From: Humulus lupulus
Taxonomy: Eukaryota; Streptophyta; Magnoliopsida; Rosales; Cannabaceae
Length of the DNA: 64,000 nucleotides
NCBI RefSeq assembly: GCF_963169125.1
Contig: NC_084793.1
Coordinates: 229,340,360-229,404,359, forward strand
Direction of reading: 5' to 3'
The notes below the pieces were generated by a model. It did no database searches. It saw nothing but the letters and a program-made list of their open reading frames with translations, and was not told where the DNA came from. Shown piece after piece: positions 35,370 to 46,095 of this stretch. Made by a program: the position numbers and the translations under genes. The first letter of the stretch is position 1, and each line of letters opens with the position of its first letter.

Positions 35370-36719
35370 GGCCCAAATAAAACCTATCATTTTATGAATA
35401 TTTTATTTGGCAAAATCCATATATCTAACAAACATATGGGCCACTATATGCATCTAAGCCCAATTGCAAAAATACCAAATATAGTACATACAGACATGTT
35501 ATAATTGGATGAGCCTAATCATGTTACTATATGAGCAAGTCTATGAATTTATGCAAAAATACCACAATTTATTTCATTTGCAAAAATATCACAATTAATA
35601 ATCTAGAATTTATCAAAAATTTGAATTAATTAAATTTTTACAAAATAAGTCAATTTAAATGAAATTTATCAACAATTAACAATAGTTAATTTGAATTTCA
35701 TTTATCAACAATTAACTTGGTTTAGGTTAATTTGAAAAAAAATAGCAATTTAATTTAAATAGGATTTATCAAAAATTAACAAAAGTTAATTTAAATCCTA
35801 TTTAAAAAAATATTTTATTTATTAGTTGAAAAAATATCTTAACTGTTTTAAAAAAATATCTTGTGTTGTTACAACAATAAGCTAATATTTTAATTATTTA
35901 AAAAAAATAAAATATTAATATTTATAACAACCCTAAAATATCTAAAAACAGTTAAACAAATTCAAATATCTAACTAAGAAATTTCAAATTTCCAATCATT
36001 TAAATATTAAAAACTATAAAATAAACATATATTTATATTTAAAAAAAAGATTTAATAAAAATAACAAGTATTTAAAAGAAAATATCTTAAATATCTGATA
36101 TCTGATATCTTATTTCTAATATTTTAATATATTAAAATATTTAAAATTAAGTTGTTAGTCTATTTTTAAATTTGAATTTGAATCTTTGTAAAAATATTTA
36201 ATTATTTAAATCTCAACCAACAAAAATATCTTATTTTAAAAAATATTTTTAAATGATAAAACAAATCTGATATTTTTTGGCTATGATTATAAATAATGAA
36301 TTTTCACATTTTTTATTTCAAAAAACAAAATTCAGATGAACAATACCCGAGAACCATGCTGGTGCAAGGCAGGCTGCCGTGGTGTGCACGCGGGTGGCTG
36401 GTACGCGTGGGTGTGCGCGTGGATGCCCGCACGCAATGGCAGCCAAGCCAAAAAATTTATGAAATTTTTTTTGTACAATTTTTCAAACCAAAAACGTTTT
36501 CTAATTATTTTTAACATGTTTTACACAAAATAAAGCATATATAAAAATTAATGGCATAGAAAACACAACAAAATAACCTAAAAATTGCTAAAAATCACAT
36601 AAAATCAATATGCTTCATAAAAACATGAAAACCATCCAATTATTCAAACACATCAAATAATTCAATTTTTAACTTGTTCATGCATGTAAATAAAGATTAC
36701 CAAAGGCTTCGAGGACAGT
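35370..36719. other. Element VII: non-coding internal region
   Basis: About 1.35 kb, extremely AT-rich, with no gag or pol similarity, so the element is non-autonomous. It contains three AT-rich hairpins (35656-35704, 35754-35806, 35883-35917) and a sharp GC-rich island at 36350-36445. Which strand is sense is not clear. Confidence 0.6.
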
Positions 36720-38511
36720 TGTTGGGAAAACTTATACACGATCTTTATTTATTTTCATGTAGATATAAAATTAAACAAGTTAATATGAGACAACCTAGAA
36801 CATGTTTCTAAAATTGAATTCTAAGAGAAATAATGATAAGAATACTTACATTATACGCAACGGAATGAATGAGTCCTTCCTTCAGTTTCTCTAACCCTTG
36901 TATCCTTTATGTCGTAGAGTATTACCAAGAAACTGAACCGATCTTCAATTTTCTTCACAGCCTTCCAAAGTATCCTTAGAATCACCTAGACTAGAGTGGA
37001 CAATTCTCAACACATGAGATAGATACAAAGAGAAGAAAAGAAAAGAACAATAAGGCTTAGAAAATGACTTATGTTTAGAGAGAATCTAAAACCTATCAGA
37101 AACTTGTGCTTCAACTTGTGTTTTAACTTATGTTTTCAACTATCTCTTAGCATTCCTTTTATAGACTTAATTAGGTCATTTATTTAATTAAAAAAATCAA
37201 TAAAATAATAGTCAATTAACAGCCCTAGGTCGAAATTATCATGGACTTTAGGCTCGTGAAATTTCCCATTTGATTATAAGTCCATTGGACTAAAAATCAA
37301 GGCATGTATTATTTTCTATTGATTTAATTAATTAAATAATTATTCAAATCATTTATCAAATTAATTATTTATAATTTGAACCTTAATTTAAACTTATTTA
37401 TCAATTTAGATACGAATTTCTCTTAATAAATAAATCTGCCCTAATTTCTATTTTCTTCTCTAAATTACATAACTCTGTGAAACTATCTAAAATTGACCTT
37501 GTCAACTTTGATAATTCTAATTGATAATTAAATCAATTAATTGAGACTATCTAGATGATTTTATCCAATGTATAGTGGGGACCGTGGGCCTATGAAATCA
37601 AGCTCCAATAAGTTATCATAAATGTAACAAATAAATTTACTAACTTATTAATTCCTCGTGACTCCACTAAAGACTCGGAATTGCACTCTTGAATTCATAG
37701 AATGCTCTATGAGCAATATAGATACGTTATTAACTATCCATTGTTACAACCATAATTGCCACTCAATCCTCTATAGACGGTCTACAATGAGATGAGACTA
37801 AAATACCGTTTTACCCCTCGTTGTATTTTATCCTTAAAACACTTAGTTCCTTGTAAATGATATTTCAGTAAACTAATATTAATTACTGAAATGAGATCTC
37901 TATCATTTAGCACCTTGAACCAAACTAAAAGGAAACCATCATTTCACTTCTTCATCAGAAGCTATAGATGTTCATATCTATGATTAACACTCCCACTCAA
38001 TTATACTATCGAGTTCCCAAGATGTAAGTATGGGCTAGTCCGTAGGGTAAGCTGGTAATGAACAAGTCAAAGAACTCAAATAATACAATCGGTTAGAATA
38101 CTAACCACTCAGAATTGAGATTGAATTGACCTATGGTCAACTATAGGATATGACTAGAATAGATAATAACAGTATGTTTACTTATCTTATCAACTGTTGA
38201 TATCGGTCCTATCCGATGTAACAAATACATTTGATCTTATCTAGTTTGCTAATGTTCTGGAAAATAAGTAGAACATATCGTAGATTGGCAAGTCAGTGTA
38301 AATCCTGTGCACTGACTAATCATAGGACTAACTTATTTTGAACATATAATCATATTTATATTTAACTGTGATTATGTCACTATAAATACGATTAGCTATA
38401 TGCTCGGGATTTAATAGAGGTTTATATTAAACAAATAATCATGAAAATAAAACATGTGAGCAAAATGATTGACCAAGTCAAAAAAATGATTTCTATACTT
38501 TTATTGATAAT
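36720..38511. mobile_element. Element VII: right LTR, first part
   Basis: Starts TGTTGGGAAAAC at 36720, is cut by element VIII at 38511, and resumes at 50180-50230, ending ACCCTAACA. Joined length is about 1843 bp, close to the 1849 bp of solo LTR VI. Confidence 0.85.
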
Positions 38512-39101
38512 TGTTATCCATAAAATTAGCATTGGTGACATGGCAAGTAATCCCTGGACACGTGGCTGACACCTGGAAACGTTCTGCTAGAGTATCGACC
38601 AGAGGACACATTAGAAGCAGTGTAAGCCTGTCTTACCCGCGACCAGTCTGGTCGATAGTTCCGTGTACAAGGCGACATTTATGGGAAGATCTTTATGAAT
38701 CCCGAATTTATCTCACACAATCTCCTGAGTATCCGATTATTCAGGAAAGAATATCTGTAACAATCTTTTGTAATCCCCCTTGAGCCTATAAATATCAAGA
38801 GATAGCTCAAGGGAGGGGACTTTTGGCTTTTGATACGTGAGAGATTATAGTGATTATCCTAAGAATACCGTATTGTTCTTGAGAAAGTGTTGAAACTCAT
38901 TGAACCCTAGTTCTTTGATCACTCTTCTGGTTTTTATATCAATATCATTCTAAGTGGACGTAGGTCATTACTAGATCCTGGGGCCGAACCACTATAAAAT
39001 ATTGTGTCTTATTTACTTTTGTCATTACGTTCTTCTCATCTCTTTCATTCATATCAAGCATATTTTGACTCCGTGTCAGTTGGCCAAATCTTGGGTCAAC
39101 A
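38512..39101 (+). repeat. 5' LTR of element VIII
   Basis: 590 bp, TGTTATCCATAA to GGGTCAACA. TATA box TATAAATA at 38787-38794. Confidence 0.94.
38787..38794 (+). promoter_or_regulatory. TATA box of the 5' LTR, element VIII
   Basis: TATAAATA in the 5' LTR. The matching site in the 3' LTR (near 49860) has changed to TATAGATA. Confidence 0.7.
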
Positions 39102-39104
39102 TTT

Positions 39105-39123
39105 TGGTGCTTTCATTGAGAGC
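39105..39123 (+). promoter_or_regulatory. Primer-binding site of element VIII
   Basis: TGGTGCTTTCATTGAGAGC, three bases after the 5' LTR and identical to the sites of elements II and III. Confidence 0.8.
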
Positions 39124-39149
39124 TTGATTTATCGTTGTTGAGAAAACTA

Positions 39150-41279
39150 ATGGCAAAAGCTGGAAAGAAAACTGGACAGGCGGCTGCCGCTGCACCGTCA
39201 AACCCGCCACCTCCTCCTCCTGCAAGCATGGCGAAGGATGAGCCACAACTGGACTTTGAGGAGGAGGAAATGGATGATGCAACGCTGAAGAGTACCCTAG
39301 GCGCGTTGCAGGAAGAGCTGGCTAGTCTGAGAGCCAGTCAGGAGACTGCTGCTGAAGTTATGGCGCGGCAGCCGCAGGAGATTGAACGGCAGCGCGCGGA
39401 ATTGAGCGAAAGGCAGGCGGAGGTGGACCGCCGCCAGAACGAAGCCATGGCAACCCTTGAGGCAGCCTTGCTATTGGCCAGAAATCAGACTGCACCTGCC
39501 TCGCAGCCTGACCAACCGGTGAATGGGCCACCCCAGAGGGGTCCTAATCCGAGCCCACCGATCCAGCCTTCGAGTCCGCAAAGGCTCGAGCAGCCTCAGA
39601 TGCCCCATGACGATGTCCCACAGGATCCTGAGGCACAGCCACCATCCCAAGCTGCTCGGGGTAATCCCCCGCAACAGAGGTAGAATAGGGCCGAGCATCA
39701 GCCTCGCAGCCCTAGACGCCGTAGGGATGATGGGCCGAACCTACCGAACAGAGGTCAATACCCTCCTGACAACAGGAGAGACTCAGAGTTAGGCTCTGCG
39801 GTCCGGGGCCCCCCACGGCACGATGATGCACGGGGACACCACGACCAGTGCAGGCCACCCTCTAACGCTCGGGATGGTTTAGCCAGGAACGGACATCGAG
39901 GGAACAGTCGATCTCACCATAGCCAGTCGGGGTTCAGAGATGGCCACAGATACAATGAGGCCGACTCAGGCAAAGGAAATGCCGGTGGGAGGAGTGGAGA
40001 AAGAGGTAAAGGCAGGAGCTAGGTACCTCAAGATGACCAACCAAATAGATAGGATGCTGGGGGGCAGCCCAGACAGAATAATGTCTTTAACCGGCTCGGG
40101 GGTAGCGAGCAGCGGAGAAGAGAAGAGGACCTGAGAGATGTACTCAATGATCGCCGTGAGAGACACGGCGAGAACGTCCCCCCGGCAACAGAGGCCACAG
40201 CGATTCCTACCACAGTGCAGGCCCAGATAGACGCCCTCAACCAGGCTGTGCAACAACTGGTCGGGGGAAGGACTTCATACATCGACCACGATAGGAGGAA
40301 AGGCACTCCTTTCGTACAAAGGATAGCTAATGCTGAAACTCCCAGAAAATTCAAGATGCCTACACTTCCAAACTTTGACGGGTATGGAGACCCAGTCTCG
40401 CACGTCAATAAGTTTGAAATTCAGATGGACATTCAGAAAGTGTCCGAAGACGCTCGGTGCAGGATCTTCCCTGCAACACTTTCTGAAGCTGCGCAGGAGT
40501 GGTTCTTCAAGTTCCCTCCCGCGAGCATTGTTTCTTGGGAAATGTTCGTACGGGAGTTCTACGGACAATTCTATGCTGGTCGCGTGCACCCAACCGAAGC
40601 AAACCAGCTAGTCAAAATTCGCCAGCAGGACGGGGAGCCAGTGAAGGATTACGTCCAGCGCTTTATGCGAGCGGCGGCTGGAGCCAAAACAGTAGGAGAC
40701 GAAGGCAAGATGATGGTCATTACCGCAGCGGTTAAACGTTGCTCTCCCCTCTGGAAAAGTCTCCGAAAAGAAGGAGTAAGAACCACCCAAGAATTCTTAG
40801 ACCGAGCTGACCGCTACATCAAACTCGAAGAAGCCATTGCTGATGATGGAAAACCCTCGAGCAAGGGCAAGAAGGCTGCCGAGCCCGCCAATGGTTCCAA
40901 ACCTAATGGCAACGGCAAAGGCAATGGGAACGGCAACGGTAATGGCAAGAATGGTGGAAAACGGCCGTATAATGAGCCTTCCACCTCCGACAACAAACAA
41001 GCAAAGAGTAATCATTATGAACCTCGGTTCACTAACTACACTGCCCTCGCTGAGTCTCGGGGAGAGGTTTACCAGGCCACAAGCTCCAGTGTGCCTTACA
41101 AGAAACCTGGACCCATTCGGAAGGACATTTCGAAAAGAGACACTACCAAGTTCTGTCGTTACCATAACGACTACGGACATGACACTAATGAATGCAACCA
41201 GTTAAAAGACGAAATCGAGTTCCTTATTAGACAAGGACACTTGAGAAGATACGTACGGGCCTCGGGAAATTCCCAATGA
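39150..41279 (+). pseudogene. gag: Gag of element VIII
   Basis: ATG at 39150 (MAKAGKKTGQ) is the first ATG after the primer-binding site. One frame runs to 41279 but is broken by TAG at 39681, 40020 and 40050 and TGA at 41277. It reads a proline-rich leader, a glutamine/glutamate-rich coiled coil, an arginine-rich linker, the capsid domain (LPNFDGYGDPVSHVN to FVREFYGQF, about 40370-40570), a glycine/asparagine-rich linker near 40900 and the zinc knuckle CRYHNDYGHDTNEC (41154-41195). Beyond the TGA the same frame continues into pol. Confidence 0.9.
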
Positions 41280-44200
41280 GAAGCTCCAGGTGGCAACGAG
41301 CAGGCATCCACACGCCAATGCTTGCCACCATTACAGCCTGCCCCCGTGGCTGGAACACTCTTAACCATCTGTGGAGGCCCGCACCTCGTGGGAAATAGCG
41401 GAAAGGCCAGAGAACGATATGGTCGGACTTTGCGCCACGACCAGGACATCAAGATGATGACTGTGGAGGACCGTGCACCGAAAAAGGCTCGGTCAGAGGA
41501 AGGTGAGATAACCTTCTTTGATGGCGATGCTCAACACGTCCGGTTCCCACATTTCGATCCGCTGGTCGTGGATATCCAGATGGCCAATATGATGGTGAAG
41601 AGAGTACTGGTCGATACAGGAAGTTCAGTGAACATCCTGTATAAGTCAACACTGGAATGCATGAAATTGTCCGTAAAGGACTTGGAGCCCTGCAATCAAA
41701 TGATATACGGCTTCTCTGGAGAAGGACTCGCCCCAGCTGGAATGATCAAACTCCCAGTAATGACAGGTACAGCGCCTGCAACAAGGACATTACTCGCCAC
41801 TTTTGTAGTGGTCGATTGTCCTTTGGCGTACAACGCCGTTATTGGAAGGCCCATACTGGTTGATCTACGGGCCGTCATCTCTATGTGGCACCTAGCCATG
41901 AAGTTCCCAACAGACGCGGGGGTAGGACGTGTTTTGGGAAACCAAAGAGAAGCCAGGGAGTGCTACAACGCCTCGATCACAAAGGTGAAAAGCGGAACGT
42001 CAAGGAGCACTGCCCCAGATAGATTGCAGATGGCAGTTGATATGCAAGCCCAATCAGGTGATGAAGTCACCAAATAGGGTGTTGCCCAAAGTGAGGATGG
42101 AGATTTGGATCCTCACTTTGGGGATTTTGAAGAAAATGTTGGACCCGTCGAGGACCTGGAGGAGGTCCAACTCGACAAAGAAGACCCAACCAGAGTCATA
42201 AAGGTTGGGAAAAACTTAGAGCCTACCACGAAGCACGCACTGGTGGAATTCTTGCGAGAGAACCAGGAAGTTTTCGCCTGGTCGCATAAAGACATGGTTG
42301 GGATAGATCCTACAGTAATCAGCCATGTCCTGAATATAGACAAGATCTTTCCACCCGTGCAACAAAAAAGAAGGCTGCTCGATAAAGACAGATCACGAGC
42401 CTTAAAAGAAGAAGTCGAAAGGCTAAAGGAGAATGGGTTCATAAGGGTGGCTTTTTATCCGTCGTGGGTCTCCAATCCGGTGCTGGTCCCCAAGCCTAAC
42501 GGCAAGTGGCGGACCTGTGTGGATTTTACAGACCTCAATAAAGCCTGCCCAAAAGACTGCTTCCCACTCCCAAGGATCGACCAGCTGGTCGATGCTACTG
42601 CAGGGCACGAGATCCTCTCATTCATGGATGCATATTCGGGCTATAACCAGATTAGCATGCATCCCCCTGATGAGGATCACATAAGCTTTCGGACCGATAC
42701 GGGCTTGTATTGCTACAGAGTAATGCCCTTCGGACTGAAAAACGCAGGTGCGACTTACCAACGGCTAGTCAACCACATGTTCAAGGAGCAAATCGGTGTA
42801 AACATGGAGGTATATGTGGATGACATGCTGGTAAAATCTAAGAAAGCAGAAGGTCATGTGAGGGATTTACAAGAGTGCTTTAATGTGTTAAACAAGTACC
42901 AAATGAAATTAAATCCCCTCAAGTGTTCCTTTGGAGTCGGATCAGGGAAGTTTTTGGGGTTTATCGTAAATTCAAGAGGAATCGAGGCCAACCCCGACAA
43001 GATAAAGGCCCTGATCGACATGAAGTCGCCAGAAAGGATCAAAGATGTACAAAGTTTAACCGGAAGAATCGCAGCCCTAAGTAGATTCATTTCGAAATCA
43101 ACAAACAAGTGCGTCCCATTCTTCAATCTACTTAGGGGGAATAAAAAGTTTGAGTGGACAGAACACTGTGAGCAAGCATTCCAGGCGGTGAAAGCTCATA
43201 TGGCACAGCCTCCCATCTTATCAAAGCCAACCGAAGGAGAAACTTTGTTTATTTATCTGGCGATTACTGAAGTTGCTGCCAGCGCGGTGCTAGTGCGAGA
43301 GGAAGAAGGTGCACAAAAAGCAGTCTACTATGTCAGCAAGAGACTGATCGGGGCAGAATTGAGATATCCGCCAATCGAGAGGTTAGCATATTGCTTGATC
43401 CTTGCCTCTAGAAAGCTGCGCCCCTACTTCCAAGCCCATCTTATCACAGTTCTAACTGATCAACCCCTTCGGCAAGTCCTCCAAAAACCCGAGGCGGCTG
43501 GGCGATTATTAAAATGGGCAGTCGAGTTAGGGCAGTTCGACATAACCTATTCACCGCGAGCAGCAGTAAAAGGACAAGTCTTAGCCGATCTTATTGCAGA
43601 GTTCACCGAACTCCCAGACAGCGAGCAGTGCGAACAGCTTGAAGTGCCCGAGCCTCAAGACAAAACTCCTTCATGGAAGCTATTCACGGATGGTTCATCC
43701 AACGAATCCCACGCTGGAGCGGGAGTGATATTGATAACGCTGGAAGGGCATCGATTTCACTGCGCCATCAGGTTCGACTTCACTGCATCAAACAATGAAG
43801 CAGAATACGAAGCACTCCTAGCTGGATTGAGAATGGCAAAGGATATGAGCATAAAGACGCTTGATATCTATAGTGATTCACAGCTGGTGGTGAATCAGGT
43901 CATGGGAGAATATCAAGCGCGAGGATTAAAGATGGTAGCCTACTTAAATAAAACAAAGGACCTGCTAGCCCAGTTCACGAAGTACACCCTCCAGCAGATC
44001 CCGCGAGATCAGAATTCAAACGCAGACGCCTTAGCCAAACTCGCGAGCGCAAAGGATGCTGACACTTTGAACATTGTGCCAGTAGAAAGACTGAGTAAGC
44101 CGAGCATACAAGCAGCTAAGTCCAGTATGGAGATTCGAATGGAGGATACATGGATGGTGCCTTACTTGGAGTATCTGACAAATGGTACGCTCCCAACAGA

Positions 44201-45386
44201 TAGGAACAAAGCCAGAACTCTGCAAAGACGAGCTGCTAGGTACATACTGGTCGATGGTGTTATGTACCGAAGAGGATTCTCAATGCCACTACTCAGGTGC
44301 GTTACACCAGAAAAGGCTAAGGGACTCATGAAGGAGGTGCATGAAGGCTCCTGCGGGGATCACGCTGGGGGGCAGAGTTTGGCAAAAAAGATTCTAAGGC
44401 AAGGCTACTTCTGGCCAATGATGAACGAGGATTCGATGGAGTATGTACGAAGGTGTAATAAATGTCAAAGGTTCTCCAAGATTCCACGGGCAGCTCCAAA
44501 CGAACTGAAACAGATGCAGAGCCCGTGGCCTTTTGCAGTATGGGGGATAGTTTTGATTGGATCCCTGCCCACAGGGAAAGGCGGAGTAAAGTACGCAGTT
44601 GTGGCAGTTGATTACTTCACCAAATGGGCCGAAGCTGAACCACTCGCAACCATCACAAACAAGAAAGTTCTTGACTTCGTCATCAAGAACATTGTATGCA
44701 GATATGGTTTGCCCAGGAAGATAGTTTCAGACAACGGGACCCAATTTGATAGCGACTTATTCACCGATTTCTGTGAGAGGCATGAAGTTATTAAAAGCTT
44801 TTCTTCAGTTGCACACCCCCAAGCAAACAGGCAGGTCAAAGCTGTAAACAAGACTCTTAAAGACACCCTGAAGAAAAGACTTGAAGAAGCTAAAGGAGCG
44901 TGGCCAGAGCAGTTGCCTGAAGTCCTCTGGTCGTATAGAACGTCTCACCATACAGCAACAGGACATACTCCATTTTCCCTAGCCTACGGATATGAAGCCA
45001 TGTTGCCTGTCGAGTTAGATCCTCCCTCGCATCGGCGTTTGACTTACGACCAAGATCAGAACAACCAGCTAATGATGGAGTCCCTAGACTCAATCGATGA
45101 GATACGAGAGAAATCTCAACTCCAAGTTGCTGCATACCAGCAAAAAGTCGCCCGGTACTTTAACTCCAAAGTTAAAGAAAGAAAATTCAACGTCGGTGAC
45201 TTGGTATTACGACGAGTTTTCTTAAATACCCGCGACCCTACTGCTGGAGTGCTCGGACCCAATTGGGAAGGACCTTACCAAATTGAAGAAGTCTTTCCTC
45301 CAGGAACATACAAACTTGCACGCTTAAATGGAGATCTCGTTCCCCACTATTGGAATGGAGAACACCTGCGCAAGTATTATCAGTAA
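41280..45386 (+). pseudogene. pol: Pol of element VIII: protease, RT, dual RNase H, integrase
   Basis: Same frame as gag, with one TAG at 42075. Protease VDTGSS (Asp codon 41613), RT YVDD (42813-42824), first RNase H-like region ([25 protein letters not shown]), then an archaeal-type RNase H with TDGSSN (Asp 43689), NEAEYEA, YSDSQLV and ADALAKL. Integrase has the zinc region (CNKCQRF) and Asp codons at 44610 and 44730, but the third catalytic position at 44838-44840 is AAA (Lys) in QVKAVNK instead of the usual QVEAVNK. The preceding glycine is also changed to arginine. The integrase should therefore be inactive. Stop TAA at 45384. Confidence 0.93.
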
Positions 45387-46095
45387 ACAACCCTTTTTAA
45401 AGGACTGGCTTGTATTAATTTTTTTTTTTTTAATTTTTACAAGTTTTGCAAAGAGGGTTAGCCACGTCGTATGGCTAACTGCTCATATATGTAAGGTTCT
45501 ATTATAGAATCACTCGTAAAGACATGTTTAGTCCATTTTTAATACGAGATTATAAGGGACTGTGCGCAGCCATTCATTCTTGCCAACCTTTGTGAATTTA
45601 CATTTACAAGTATTTGTTCATTACGTGTGTTGTTTTGCTGTATTACAAGTATCATTTTTCCGCACGAACAGGAATGTTCGAACAGGCCATGGTCAGGGCA
45701 AGTGACCAAGGACCTAAAGCTCCTCGATCACTTGGGGGGCATATAAGGCACATCGATAGCAAAGCATACTCTCAAAGGTATGTAAACACATGAACAAAAT
45801 GAGTGAAAGCATGCTACAGTACTTAGAATATTTTTCAAAATTTATGTTTTGTTAAATCATACCAAAGTACTATGCTAAGTTCGGTCATACGGACAAATGT
45901 TATAATAAATAAAGATATTATAGCATCAAGATTTAAGCTTTTACACCGCAAGCATCGCTGCTTGGATGTAACTGTTCGAATAAAAGAAAAAAGGGTTTAC
46001 TGCCCATGCAGCAAAGTTTAAAAATAAATTATTGTCTTTACATCACGACCCGTGGGTCGTATAGCCAAAAAGAAAGAAAAAATAAATGAGAAAGT
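45387..46095. other. Gap between pol and antisense gene, element VIII
   Basis: Non-coding convergent 3' region. T-rich run at 45419-45431, the conserved hairpin/purine tract at 45699-45748, and AT-rich sequence that is probably the 3' untranslated part of the antisense transcript. Confidence 0.6.
45699..45748 (+). promoter_or_regulatory. Hairpin followed by an internal polypurine tract, element VIII
   Basis: CAAGTGA (45699-45705) pairs with TCACTTG (45728-45734), immediately followed by CTTGGGGGGCATATAAGG. It matches element II at 8849-8900 in sequence, layout and orientation relative to pol, and resembles the terminal polypurine tract at 49571. Confidence 0.65.

Noticed and set aside
33659..36719. 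The left part of VII as an independent insertion
   Set aside because: Its inner edge has no target duplication or host sequence after it, so treating both LTRs as one damaged element is simpler, though not proven.
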